In this document: one piece after another, positions 24,544 to 32,326 of the stretch
Numbering within the stretch: the stretch's first letter is position 1
How the letters are laid out: each line of letters starts with the position of its first letter
Assembly (NCBI GenBank): GCA_017428115.1
Contig: JAFRRK010000098.1
Location: 1-32,326, forward strand
Length of the DNA: 32,326 bases
From: Bacteroidales bacterium
GTDB lineage: Bacteria; Bacteroidota; Bacteroidia; Bacteroidales; P3
Reading direction: 5' to 3'
The notes under the pieces: generated by a model
The model's database searches: none
What the model saw: only the letters and a program-made list of their open reading frames with translations
Told to the model about the DNA's origin: nothing
Translations under genes and position numbers: made by a program

Positions 24544-25698
24544 CTAAAATTTCCTGTCAAATATCTTAAAGAATTCCTTAACCACTACCGAGTTGTTGTC
24601 CCAATTATTCTGGGAGGCTATCTCAGACACATACTCCAAGGCTCCCTCTCTGTTCGACATGGCGTTCAGCCTCAGAATAAAGTCGTTGTATGCTTTCATG
24701 TTGTTATGGAACAACTCGCTCATAAAGCTAAACTTATCGTTGATATTGATAATAGTACGAAGGTCATCCACTTTCTTAGCATTCACACGTGTCTCCAGCT
24801 GTTCCTCCACATTGCGCTGCTTTTTGGTGAGGGTGTCGGCCAATGTGCGCACCTTTGGTTGCTCTGTTGCCTTTTCATTCTTAAAAAGGTCAAGCAACGA
24901 CGGCTCTTTCTGTTTGCCGGCAGGCTCGTCAACAAACAACTCGTCGTTGGGATTGCCTTCAAGGCTCTCCAGTTGGGGCTCCATAATAGGCTCGCTTAGC
25001 TCCTCCTTAGTGGCTGGGGCAAACTTGGGATGGAACTCGTCGTCAACAATCTGTCGGGCCCTCTCCTCGGCATCCTTCCTTGCGGCAGCCTCCTCGGCCA
25101 GGCGTTTCTCCTCGGCGGCCTTCTTTGCGGCTGCCTCCTCGGCTAGGCGTTTCTCCTCGGCGGCCCTCTTTGCGGCTGCCTCCTCGGCCAGGCGTTTCTC
25201 CTCGGCAGCCTTCTTCGCGGCAGCCTCCTCGGCCAGGCGTTTCTCCTCGGCGGCCTTCTTCGCGGCAGCCTCCTCGGCCAGGCGTTTCTCCTCGGCAGCC
25301 TTCCTTGCGGCAGCCTCGTCGGCCAGGCGTTTCTCCTCGGCAGCCTTCTTTGCGGCAGCCTCTTCGGCCAGGCGTTTCTCCTCGGCGGCCTTCTTTGCGG
25401 CAGCCTCCTCGGCCAAGCGTTTCTCCTCGGCGGCCTTCTTCGCAGCAGCCTCTTCGGCCAGGCGTTTCTCCTCGGCCAGGCGCTTCTCCTCGGCTGAGCG
25501 GTCGACATCATTCCTATTCGTCACGCACGACTTGCCTGTAGCCTCCAGCTGCAATGCCACCATATACAAGTTGCGCAGCTCCTCCAGAATAATGTCAATT
25601 TCTATTTGGGGAGTCTTACCCTCGTTATTACGAATACGTGTGGCTATCAATCCCAGCCGTTCCATGCCCTCAACGAGCGAGTTTGTGATGCTATTCAT
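24544..25698 (-). CDS. Cytosolic protein with nine 15-residue Ala/Glu/Lys helical repeats
   Basis: A 384-residue protein with no signal or membrane segment. Residues 1-68 form a conserved-looking helical head ([39 protein letters not shown]). Residues 70-75 are a partial unit, then nine near-identical 15-residue units of the form [15 protein letters not shown] (76-210), which should make one long single helix or coiled coil of about 20 nm. An acidic linker (216-300) holds SLLDLFKNE. The C-terminal part (about 305-384) is a second globular region: [32 protein letters not shown] and a closing FFKIFDRKF. Similar repeats occur in TolA, but no membrane anchor is present. A structural spacer or polar/envelope linker is plausible; the function is unknown. 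It is the first gene before gmk-mreC-mreD. Confidence 0.8.
   Translation of the reverse strand: MNSITNSLVEGMERLGLIATRIRNNEGKTPQIEIDIILEELRNLYMVALQLEATGKSCVTNRNDVDRSAEEKRLAEEKRLAEEAAAKKAAEEKRLAEEAAAKKAAEEKRLAEEAAAKKAAEEKRLADEAAARKAAEEKRLAEEAAAKKAAEEKRLAEEAAAKKAAEEKRLAEEAAAKRAAEEKRLAEEAAAKKAAEEKRLAEEAAARKDAEERARQIVDDEFHPKFAPATKEELSEPIMEPQLESLEGNPNDELFVDEPAGKQKEPSLLDLFKNEKATEQPKVRTLADTLTKKQRNVEEQLETRVNAKKVDDLRTIININDKFSFMSELFHNNMKAYNDFILRLNAMSNREGALEYVSEIASQNNWDNNSVVVKEFFKIFDRKF
25069..25473. repeat. 45-bp coding tandem repeat, nine units
   Basis: Nine in-frame 45-bp units within the helical-repeat gene, with few differences between units (for example Asp for one Glu in unit 4 and Arg for Lys in units 4, 7 and 9). 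Such identity suggests recent expansion or contraction by slippage or unequal exchange, always keeping the frame. Confidence 0.9.
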
Positions 25699-26335
25699 AT
25701 TTTAAAAAAAATATATATCTTTGACTAAAAAACGTTTGCGCGACGATATGGCACACAAAATAATTTGTAAAAATACGAAATAAAAATGATTAATTGAAAA
25801 AAAATCTCAACCTACCACCTTAAGCTTGATTCTATATCAAACCGCAACTTAATATTACAAAGACAGATAAAACCACCGAGACGGCAACTCGAAACTGTTT
25901 TTTTTCATCGACGGGGAAAGAAAAAAACTTATTCATTCCTCCAGAGGGTGTGATGCACGCATCCCTATTGTCATTGTCATCGTCATCATGTCCCATTTTA
26001 CTTCGTGACGTTGCTTTGGCTCTACAAAGAAAGCGAGCTGTCTTTGTTCTCGCTTTGTACAACGTTGTGCCACTTTTTTCTAAAAGTGGCACCCTAATTT
26101 TTGCTTTTTTTCGGTATAATTATAGCAGAAAGAATATATCACACACATCAATCACTCGCCATGCCTTCGTCGTGCCTTCGATTCCTAGAGCGAAGAGAGG
26201 TGGGGAACTTGGAGGAGGGAAGAGGGAAGTAAGAAATAGTAGTTAGGAATCATGAAATTATATGCTCCAGACAGAGCCGCAACAAAATATAATAATATTA
26301 TGAATTGAAAAAAATAGAATATCGATTTTTTTTTG
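25699..26335. other. Long AT-rich intergenic region with two hairpins
   Basis: No gene is supported. A minus-strand frame at 25832-26092 has no family and runs through the hairpins. Two stem-loops stand out: AAAGCGAG (26030-26037) with CTCGCTTT (26049-26056), and a perfect 11-bp stem GTGCCACTTTT (26067-26077) with AAAAGTGGCAC (26082-26092), followed by TTTTTGCTTTTTTT on the plus strand, which looks like an intrinsic terminator. A TATCTTTG at 25716-25723 could be a plus-strand -7 box, so a small RNA between about 25730 and 26110 is possible. Confidence 0.4.
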
Positions 26336-26343
26336 TATTTTTG
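26336..26343 (+). promoter_or_regulatory. -7 box (TATTTTTG) for the M16 protease gene
   Basis: TATTTTTG, exact match to TAnnTTTG, 55 bp before ATG 26399. The -33 element is poor. It gives a leader of about 48 bases, AT-rich as is common in this phylum. Confidence 0.6.
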
Positions 26344-26398
26344 AAGTTTGTTAGAAATGTAACAAACAAACGAATTTTATTAATAAACAACTATTTAT

Positions 26399-29323
26399 AT
26401 GAAAAAATTCCGTTTAATTTTCTGTTTCGTCATGCTGGCGGTGCTCAGCTTCGGCACTGCTATGGCACAAAAGACCTACCAGTACAAGACCTATCCCAAC
26501 GACCCGCTGGGAGTGAGGGAGTACACCCTCGACAATGGTCTGAAAGTATTCATGAGCGTCTACAAGGATGCTCCTAAGATTCAAACCTACATCGCCGTGC
26601 GTGCCGGCTCGCGCAACGACCCGCACGAGACCACCGGCCTGGCCCACTATCTGGAGCACATGATGTTCAAGGGCACCCAGCGCCTCGGCACCACCGACTG
26701 GGAGAAGGAGAAGGTGCTCATCCAGAAGATTGAGGACCTCTTCGAGGCCTACCGCATGTTTGACGACCCGCAGACCCGCGCCGCCATCTACCACAAGATT
26801 GACAGCCTCAGCTACGAGGCCTCTAAGATTGCCGTGGCCAACGAGTACGACAAGGCCATGACCGCCATCGGCTCCACTGGCACCAACGCCTTCACGAGCA
26901 ACGACTACACCATGTATGTCGAAAACATCCCCAACAACCAGTTGGAGACCTGGTGCGAGATTCAGGCCGACCGTTTCCAGCACCTGGTGCTGCGCCTGTT
27001 CCACACCGAGCTGGAGACCATCTACGAGGAAAAGAACATGAGCCTCACCAAGGACAACCGCAAGGTGAACGACGCCATGTTTGCCGCCCTCTTCCCCCAC
27101 CACCCCTACGGCAACCAGACCACCTTGGGCAGCCAGGAGCACCTGAAGAACCCCTCGATGCGCAACATCCGCAACTTCGTGTCCACCTATTATGTGCCCA
27201 ACAACATCTGCATCAGCATGGCCGGCGATTTCGACCCCGACGAAGCTATCAAGATCATAGACAAGTATTGGGGCAATATGGAGCCTCGCCCTGTGCCCGA
27301 ACTGAAGTTTGAGCGCGAGCAGCCCATCACCTCTGTCATCACCAAGAACGTCAGCGGCCTGGATGCCGAGAACACCGTGCGTGCCTACCGTCTGGACAGC
27401 GGCAACGGCAGCCACGACGCCATGCTGGCCGACCTGATGGAGAGCGTGCTCAACAACGGCAAGTGCGGCCTTATCGACCTCAACATCAACCAGCAGCAGC
27501 GTTGCATGGGAGCCTACGCCGGCACTTACACGCTGAACGACTACGGTGCCTTTATGTTCGGCGGCCAGCCCCTTGAAGGGCAGACGTTGGAACAGGTGCA
27601 AGCCCTCTTCGACGAGCAGATAGCACTGGTGAAACAAGGCAAGTTCGACGACTGGATGCTCGAGGCCGCCATCAACAACATGAAGCTCGCCATCATGAAA
27701 CGCGCCGAGAGCAACAACAGCCGTGCCAGCCAGATGGCCTACGCCTATGTGGAGCACCGCAACTGGGGCGACGTTTGTAACGAGATTAACGAGCTCTCAA
27801 AGATTACCAAGCGCGAGATTGTGGCCTTCGCCAACCGCCTGTTCAAGGAGAACAACTACGTCATCATCAACAAGCTGAAAGGCGAGCCCGAGCCTATCCT
27901 CAAAGTCTCCAAGCCTCCTATCACCCCCATCGAGGTGGGACGCGACAAGGAGAGCCAGTTCCTCAAGGAAATCAAGGCCCGTCAGGTGAAGCCCATCGAG
28001 CCTGTGTATGTCGATTTCAGCAAGGACCTCAAGAAGTCCAAGCTCAAAAACGGTGCCGAAGTACTCTATGTGCAGAATGTTGAGAACAAGACCTTCAACC
28101 TCATATACCGCTTCGACTTTGGCTACCGCGCCGGCCAGCTGGGCAAAACCATGGACATGGCTGCCGACATGCTCGAATATCTGGGCACCAGCAAACACAC
28201 TCCCGAACAGCTACAGGAAGAGTTCTACAAACTGGCCTGCAACTACAGCGTCAACGTGGGACAGGAGAACATCAACATCAGCATCAGCGGTCTGAGCGAG
28301 AATATGACCCAGGCCATGGCATTGGTTGACGAAATCATCACCGACGTTCAGCCCAACGAGCAGGCACTGCAGATGCTGGTGGCCCGCATACTGAAGAGCC
28401 GTGAGAACGCCAAGCACAACCAGCAGCGTTGCTTCTCAGCCCTTGGCAACTACGGCATCTATGGCAGCGACTCCCCCACCCTCGACCAGCTCAGCGAGGC
28501 ACAGCTCAAAGCCCTCACATGCCAGCAGCTCACCGACGCCATGCACAGCCTCATGAACTACAAGCACCGCGTGCTCTACTATGGCCCTGAGAGCATGGAC
28601 AACTTCAAGACCCTCGCCAACAAGTTCTACTACCAGATGAACAAGAAGGCTCCCGCCAACAAGAAGATCACCCCCAAGGCCGTGAGCGAAAACACCGTCT
28701 ACTTCGTCGACTACAACGCCAACCAGACCTACATGCGCGAGCATTTCCGTGGCGAGAAGTTCAACACCAAGAACACGCCCGTGATGAACATCTTCAACGA
28801 GTACTTCGGCGGCTCGATGAACGCCATCGTCTTCCAGGAGATGCGCGAGAAGCGCAGCCTCGCCTACAGCGCACAGAGCTACTATGCCACCCCCGGCGAC
28901 AAGGACGGCTATTTCACCAATGCCGCCATCATCGCCACGCAGAACGACAAGCTCATCGACGCCATGACCGCCTTCAACGAGCTGTTTGACCAGATGCCCG
29001 AGTCGGAGGCCAACTTCCTGATGGCCAAAGATGCCATGCTCAGCGGCATCCGCACCGCCCGCACCACCAAGATGGGCATCATCAACAGCTACCTCCAGTA
29101 TGAGAAGATGGGCTACGACATGAAGAAGAGCCGCGCCCAGATACTCTTCGAGGCCTACCCCAAGGTGACCATGCAGGACATAGTGAACTTCAACCACAAG
29201 TACATCCGTGGTCAGAAGAAGGTCTACATGTGCCTTGGTAAGGAAGCCGACATGGACTTCAACGCCCTCGCCAAGTTCGGCAAGGTGAAGAAGCTGAAAC
29301 TAGAAGACATCTTTGGATACTAA
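26399..29323 (+). CDS. M16-family (pitrilysin/insulinase-type) zinc metalloprotease
   Basis: A 974-residue exported protease. Signal peptide at 1-23 (ending TAMAQ). The first M16 unit carries the inverted zinc motif HYLEH (H83, E86, H87) in TGLAHYLEHMMFKGT, with the third ligand probably E204 in FHTELETIYEEKNM. The second half (about 520-974) is an M16C-type unit without the zinc motif, including GGSMNAIVFQEMREKRSLAYS, the usual Arg/Tyr substrate-clamp block. M16 proteases degrade peptides inside a closed chamber; in Bacteroidota such proteins act in the periplasm. The gene uses GC-ending codons very strongly, far more than its neighbours, a sign of high expression. It is isolated by a long upstream region and a downstream hairpin. 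Confidence 0.95.
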   Translation: MKKFRLIFCFVMLAVLSFGTAMAQKTYQYKTYPNDPLGVREYTLDNGLKVFMSVYKDAPKIQTYIAVRAGSRNDPHETTGLAHYLEHMMFKGTQRLGTTDWEKEKVLIQKIEDLFEAYRMFDDPQTRAAIYHKIDSLSYEASKIAVANEYDKAMTAIGSTGTNAFTSNDYTMYVENIPNNQLETWCEIQADRFQHLVLRLFHTELETIYEEKNMSLTKDNRKVNDAMFAALFPHHPYGNQTTLGSQEHLKNPSMRNIRNFVSTYYVPNNICISMAGDFDPDEAIKIIDKYWGNMEPRPVPELKFEREQPITSVITKNVSGLDAENTVRAYRLDSGNGSHDAMLADLMESVLNNGKCGLIDLNINQQQRCMGAYAGTYTLNDYGAFMFGGQPLEGQTLEQVQALFDEQIALVKQGKFDDWMLEAAINNMKLAIMKRAESNNSRASQMAYAYVEHRNWGDVCNEINELSKITKREIVAFANRLFKENNYVIINKLKGEPEPILKVSKPPITPIEVGRDKESQFLKEIKARQVKPIEPVYVDFSKDLKKSKLKNGAEVLYVQNVENKTFNLIYRFDFGYRAGQLGKTMDMAADMLEYLGTSKHTPEQLQEEFYKLACNYSVNVGQENINISISGLSENMTQAMALVDEIITDVQPNEQALQMLVARILKSRENAKHNQQRCFSALGNYGIYGSDSPTLDQLSEAQLKALTCQQLTDAMHSLMNYKHRVLYYGPESMDNFKTLANKFYYQMNKKAPANKKITPKAVSENTVYFVDYNANQTYMREHFRGEKFNTKNTPVMNIFNEYFGGSMNAIVFQEMREKRSLAYSAQSYYATPGDKDGYFTNAAIIATQNDKLIDAMTAFNELFDQMPESEANFLMAKDAMLSGIRTARTTKMGIINSYLQYEKMGYDMKKSRAQILFEAYPKVTMQDIVNFNHKYIRGQKKVYMCLGKEADMDFNALAKFGKVKKLKLEDIFGY

Positions 29324-29337
29324 TTTAAGTACGAAGC

Positions 29338-29396
29338 ATGAACTAAGAACTAAGAATTCATCCGAGTACACAGCAAATTCTTAGTTCTTAGTTCAT
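29338..29396. repeat. 21-bp perfect inverted repeat between the M16 and DUF3667 genes
   Basis: Arms at 29338-29358 and 29376-29396 are perfect complements with a 17-base loop; GAAG (29333-29336) and CTTC (29398-29401) extend them beyond one mismatch. Each arm contains a tandem heptamer (ACTAAGA twice on the left). It may be the terminator of the M16 gene, but it ends only 11-15 bases before the next ATG and would also sequester the next gene's leader. Confidence 0.8.
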
Positions 29397-29411
29397 ACTT
29401 CTTATTTCATT

Positions 29412-30332
29412 ATGAGAATCAAGCACCTCATCCGTCAATTCCGCGCGTGGCAACGCAATCCCGTACAATACTCTGACCAAGGGTTGCAGGAGCATCATTG
29501 TGCCAACTGTGGGCACACCTACACGGGCAACTTCTGCCCCGTGTGCGGACAAGAGGCTGGCGACATACGCATCACATGGCGGTTGATAGGGCAGAGCTTT
29601 TTAAAGGCCTGGGGCATAGATTCTCACTCGTTGCCCAACACGTTGATGCAGCTGATGCTGCGCCCCGGATACCTTATCAGTGACTACCTCTACGGACACC
29701 GCCGGGCCAGTTACCCGCCTGTGAACATGCTCTTTGTGGTGACAGTAGTCTACCTTATCATCGCACAATTGTTCGACATCAGTCGCACCGAACACTTTTC
29801 CTATTCCGACGTGCCTGAGAAATATGCCATTGCTGTCGACATAATGAACTGGTTTATTGATAACCCGGCATGGGGTCTGCTAACCTTCACGCTGATGTTT
29901 TGCATCCCAACATGGTTCTTCTTCCGTTTTGCACCACGACACACACAACACACATTGGCCGAAGGTGTTTTTATCCAAATTTATATGGCGACAATCAGCA
30001 TCATCTGTACTTTTATCTCAAACATATTCACAAATGTGATAGGGTTGTTCATCATACTGGTCGCTGCATACTATTATGTCACCTATCGGCAATTGTTTGG
30101 TTATCGTTTTTGGGGGACTTTATGGCGCATGTTGCTGGCTATTGCTGTGGCCTTTTGGCTGATTGTACTTGCCATGGTAATCATGGTAATTGTGTGGAGG
30201 AGCGAGAAAATAGAAATGCTTCCAAGTCTGTTCCGACCCATAATAATCATAACTGCTCTTTTGGCGGCGGGCTATTTTATCAGCCGTCGTACAGCTGTGA
30301 ATCGGCGGACTGCCAAAGACAATAAAGGTTGA
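29412..30332 (+). CDS. DUF3667 membrane protein with zinc ribbon
   Basis: A 306-residue protein. Residues 29-46 hold a zinc ribbon, CANCGHTYTGNFCPVCGQ (two C-x2-C pairs), on the cytosolic side. The conserved family phrase LRPGYLISDYLYGHRRASYPPVNMLFVV lies at about 83-110, followed by about five hydrophobic helices (roughly 103-118, 155-175, 190-207, 208-225, 240-262 and 272-287). DUF3667 is common in Bacteroidota and unstudied. It starts just after the 21-bp inverted repeat and ends 25 bp before the next gene on the same strand, so the two may be cotranscribed. No catalytic motif is seen. Confidence 0.85.
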   Translation: MRIKHLIRQFRAWQRNPVQYSDQGLQEHHCANCGHTYTGNFCPVCGQEAGDIRITWRLIGQSFLKAWGIDSHSLPNTLMQLMLRPGYLISDYLYGHRRASYPPVNMLFVVTVVYLIIAQLFDISRTEHFSYSDVPEKYAIAVDIMNWFIDNPAWGLLTFTLMFCIPTWFFFRFAPRHTQHTLAEGVFIQIYMATISIICTFISNIFTNVIGLFIILVAAYYYVTYRQLFGYRFWGTLWRMLLAIAVAFWLIVLAMVIMVIVWRSEKIEMLPSLFRPIIIITALLAAGYFISRRTAVNRRTAKDNKG

Positions 30333-30357
30333 CGTGGACAACTTTCAAAACAATAGA

Positions 30358-32326
30358 ATGAGGCGAATTGTATGGGTCATAGCATTGTTACTATCGTCTG
30401 TGTGCCAAGCGCAGACCGATACGGTGTTTTGGTTTGCCCTGCCACCGACAGCCGACCCAGGGCGTTTTGTGTTCCACACTTACGACCAACCCGCCGACGT
30501 CACCATCTCACAGCCGGGCAACCCTTATATGCCTGTGGCATCTTTCACGATGGTAGCGCACGACTACACCACATATACTGTCAGCAACAGCGAGTATGCC
30601 AACAGTGTCACTGACCCCTACAATACCGTCCTCAATCGCGGCTACCGCATCTCTTCCACCGCCCCAATCACTTGCTACTACCAAATCACAACAACACAGC
30701 GCGAGACCTTCACGCTGAAGGGGCGCAACGCCCTCGGCACCGACTTTCAGGTGCTGACGCCATTACCGTACCGCCCTTCTGCCGAAGGGCAGAGCATCAC
30801 GATGATAGCCACCGAGGACAGCACCCACGTTCTCATTGTTGCCCCCCGCAGGGTGATCAGCGGCAACATCGCCATGTTGGACACCATCGGCCTGGGCGAC
30901 ACAGTGGCAGTGACGCTCAATCGGGGACAATCCTATGCCCTCCAAAGTCCTCCAGCGACCCTGGGTTTTATGAAAGCCAAGATTCATGCCTCGCAACCGA
31001 TAGCCATCAGCTTCTCGGACAAGGCCATGCGGTCGCGAACCAGTGCCAGCCATTCCAACCCCGCAGGCGAGCAGCTGTTGCCCCTCACGCATTGGGGCAT
31101 GGAGTATGTGAGGATTAATGGCTTTACCTCTTCCGATTTGTTCCGTGCAACCGACTACATCGATACTGGCATCTATCGTATCTGGCCTGGTGGAGGTGGC
31201 AATTCAGGTGGCATGGACTGGAATGTAGGATGGGCCAATTTCTTCGATTCGGTACAATACTTTCGAAGCGAACGCCCTTTGGGAATGATGCACCAACTGG
31301 ATCCCAACGAGTTGATGGCCGCCACCGTGGTTCCCCATATAGTTGGTTCGGGGTCGCACCAGATTTCGTACCTCCATACCGACAGCACCAGTTTGGCTAT
31401 TCACATGGTCATCCCTACACGTGCCGTGGGCGACGTACTCTTCAATGGCAATCCCGCCATCCTCACCGCCGATTGTTTCCGACCTGTGCCGCAAAAGCCT
31501 GAGCTCTCGTGGTGCAACAAGGATGTCAGCACATTCGTGCCATGGGATTCTGTGATGACTGTGTCGTGCAGCGCAGACAAGTTTCTTTTGGCCATTATTG
31601 AGACTTACAGCCTTCGCGGAACGGCCTACACCTACCTCACCGACTATGCCCCTGCCGGGTACGTCCTCTTTGATATGGACACGACCTATTGCGAATACGA
31701 CAGCATCACATTCATATATCGCATCAATCAGGTAGACAGTGTGGCATTGCATTGCCCTGATGGGCATACCATCACCCGCCCGCCATTCATTATCCTCCAT
31801 GCCGACAGCACTGCCGAGGGTGCCTATATCATCGAGGCATTTGATACGGCTAGAAACATCGTTTACACAGACAGCATTTATATTCATATTCATCCCCGTT
31901 CGATGACTGAGTACAGTGACACTATTCTTGAAAGCCAATTGCCCTGGAACCGCTTCGGTTTATTCTTCTATACCGAAACTGATACAACCATTCTGCGACC
32001 AGACCCCATGTCGGTGTGCGACAGCCTGATGAACTACCACCTCCACATTTACGACACCATCTACGACACAGTGCTCTACTACGCCTGTGAGAGCGACCTG
32101 CCCATACGCTACAACGACACCCTATTCACACAGGAGGGTCAGGCCGACTTCCTCTATACCGGCAACCATGGCGAGGACAGCCTCATCACCTTCATCCTCC
32201 ACGTCATCCCTAGCAGCGACACCACCATCTGCGACAGCATTACCGAAGACCAGCTGCCATGGTTTGCCATGGACACAGTGTTCAACGACACCGTGGCCGA
32301 CTATATCGTCCACACCACCAACGAGG
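30358..32326 (+). CDS. IgGFc-binding-like surface protein with T9SS-type repeats (partial, runs off the window)
   Basis: Open from ATG 30358 to the last base (656 codons, no stop). The signal peptide is MRRIVWVIALLLSSVCQAQ. The mature start DTVFWFALPP and the segments FTLKGRNALGTDFQVLTP, MIATEDSTHVLIVAPRR, LNRGQSYALQSP, KIHASQPIAISFSDK and GEQLLPLTHWGMEYV match the IgGFc-binding N-terminal domain found in many Bacteroidota surface proteins. From about residue 515 there are repeated short beta modules with the pattern C-D/E-S-x-x-E/D-x-LPW/PI ... DT ... HI/HV (ESQLPWNRFG, ACESDLPIRYNDT, CDSITEDQLPWFAMDT), as in large T9SS cargo. A C-terminal T9SS signal is expected beyond the window. Adhesion or host/mucin binding is the family-based guess. 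Confidence 0.85.
   Translation, partial: MRRIVWVIALLLSSVCQAQTDTVFWFALPPTADPGRFVFHTYDQPADVTISQPGNPYMPVASFTMVAHDYTTYTVSNSEYANSVTDPYNTVLNRGYRISSTAPITCYYQITTTQRETFTLKGRNALGTDFQVLTPLPYRPSAEGQSITMIATEDSTHVLIVAPRRVISGNIAMLDTIGLGDTVAVTLNRGQSYALQSPPATLGFMKAKIHASQPIAISFSDKAMRSRTSASHSNPAGEQLLPLTHWGMEYVRINGFTSSDLFRATDYIDTGIYRIWPGGGGNSGGMDWNVGWANFFDSVQYFRSERPLGMMHQLDPNELMAATVVPHIVGSGSHQISYLHTDSTSLAIHMVIPTRAVGDVLFNGNPAILTADCFRPVPQKPELSWCNKDVSTFVPWDSVMTVSCSADKFLLAIIETYSLRGTAYTYLTDYAPAGYVLFDMDTTYCEYDSITFIYRINQVDSVALHCPDGHTITRPPFIILHADSTAEGAYIIEAFDTARNIVYTDSIYIHIHPRSMTEYSDTILESQLPWNRFGLFFYTETDTTILRPDPMSVCDSLMNYHLHIYDTIYDTVLYYACESDLPIRYNDTLFTQEGQADFLYTGNHGEDSLITFILHVIPSSDTTICDSITEDQLPWFAMDTVFNDTVADYIVHTTNE

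Noticed and set aside
25069-25473. CRISPR-like array
   Set aside because: The 45-bp units are contiguous coding repeats without spacers.
24593-25705. 370-residue plus-strand frame opposite the helical-repeat gene
   Set aside because: It is a mirror of the Ala/Glu/Lys repeat (Ser/Arg/Phe repeats) without family or start signals.
25832-26092. 86-residue minus-strand frame in the long intergenic region
   Set aside because: It runs through two hairpins and a run of Asp codons made by a simple repeat; no family or promoter.
26414-27757. 447-residue minus-strand frame inside the M16 gene
   Set aside because: Antisense shadow produced by strong codon bias; it lacks any recognisable domain. The same holds for 28436-29197.
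31204-31938. 244-residue minus-strand frame at the right end
   Set aside because: Lies opposite the IgGFc-binding-like gene, which has a signal peptide, family motifs and an uninterrupted frame of 656 codons.

Overview
The window looks like a chromosomal piece of a Bacteroidota genome, most likely order Bacteroidales. Four things point there: several -7 boxes of the form TAnnTTTG with few Shine-Dalgarno sites; PorZ, a type IX secretion (T9SS) protein; the long (666-residue) form of urocanate hydratase; and families common in this group (DUF3667, DUF2490, DUF1905, an IgGFc-binding-like T9SS-type surface protein). I cannot fix the family or genus. No rRNA, tRNA, CRISPR array or transposase was seen.

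Layout. 1-1990 (minus): DUF1905 protein, a TPM-domain membrane protein and LemA. 1990-3290: mostly non-coding, but holding a 44-residue gene with its own promoter and terminator, a 179-bp nested palindromic element, and a structured leader that ends in an intrinsic terminator. 3289-7989 (plus): type III restriction-modification operon, mod then res. The central part of mod is a sharply AT-rich recognition-domain insert, and res is broken inside its nuclease motif by a 5-bp tandem duplication. 8077-12598 (minus): five-gene envelope operon with a Cthe_2159-like lipoprotein, a DUF2490 beta-barrel, a small secreted protein, a VTC-type polyphosphate polymerase and a DUF4956 membrane protein. A divergent AraC-type regulator follows at 12889. 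13859-15859 (minus): hutU. 15931-16885 (minus): zeta-toxin-like kinase with two tiny downstream genes. 16997-22447 (minus): porZ, recO and a subtilase that carries a C-terminal beta-barrel-like domain. 22544-25698 (minus): a repeat-rich helical protein, gmk, mreC, mreD. 26399-32326 (plus): M16 metalloprotease, DUF3667 membrane protein, and the first 656 codons of a large IgGFc-binding-like surface protein that runs off the window.

How the parts may work together. The best candidate for an undescribed system is the VTC/DUF4956 operon: a cytosolic polymerase translationally coupled to a multi-pass membrane protein, plus an outer-membrane barrel and a beta-helix-like lipoprotein, which would suit synthesis and export of an anionic polymer (inference). 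The second is the type III R-M locus, where leader RNA, recognition-domain exchange and a short tandem duplication in res each look like a way to change the activity of the system. The third is the zeta-kinase operon, whose small partner genes lie downstream of the toxin-like gene rather than upstream.
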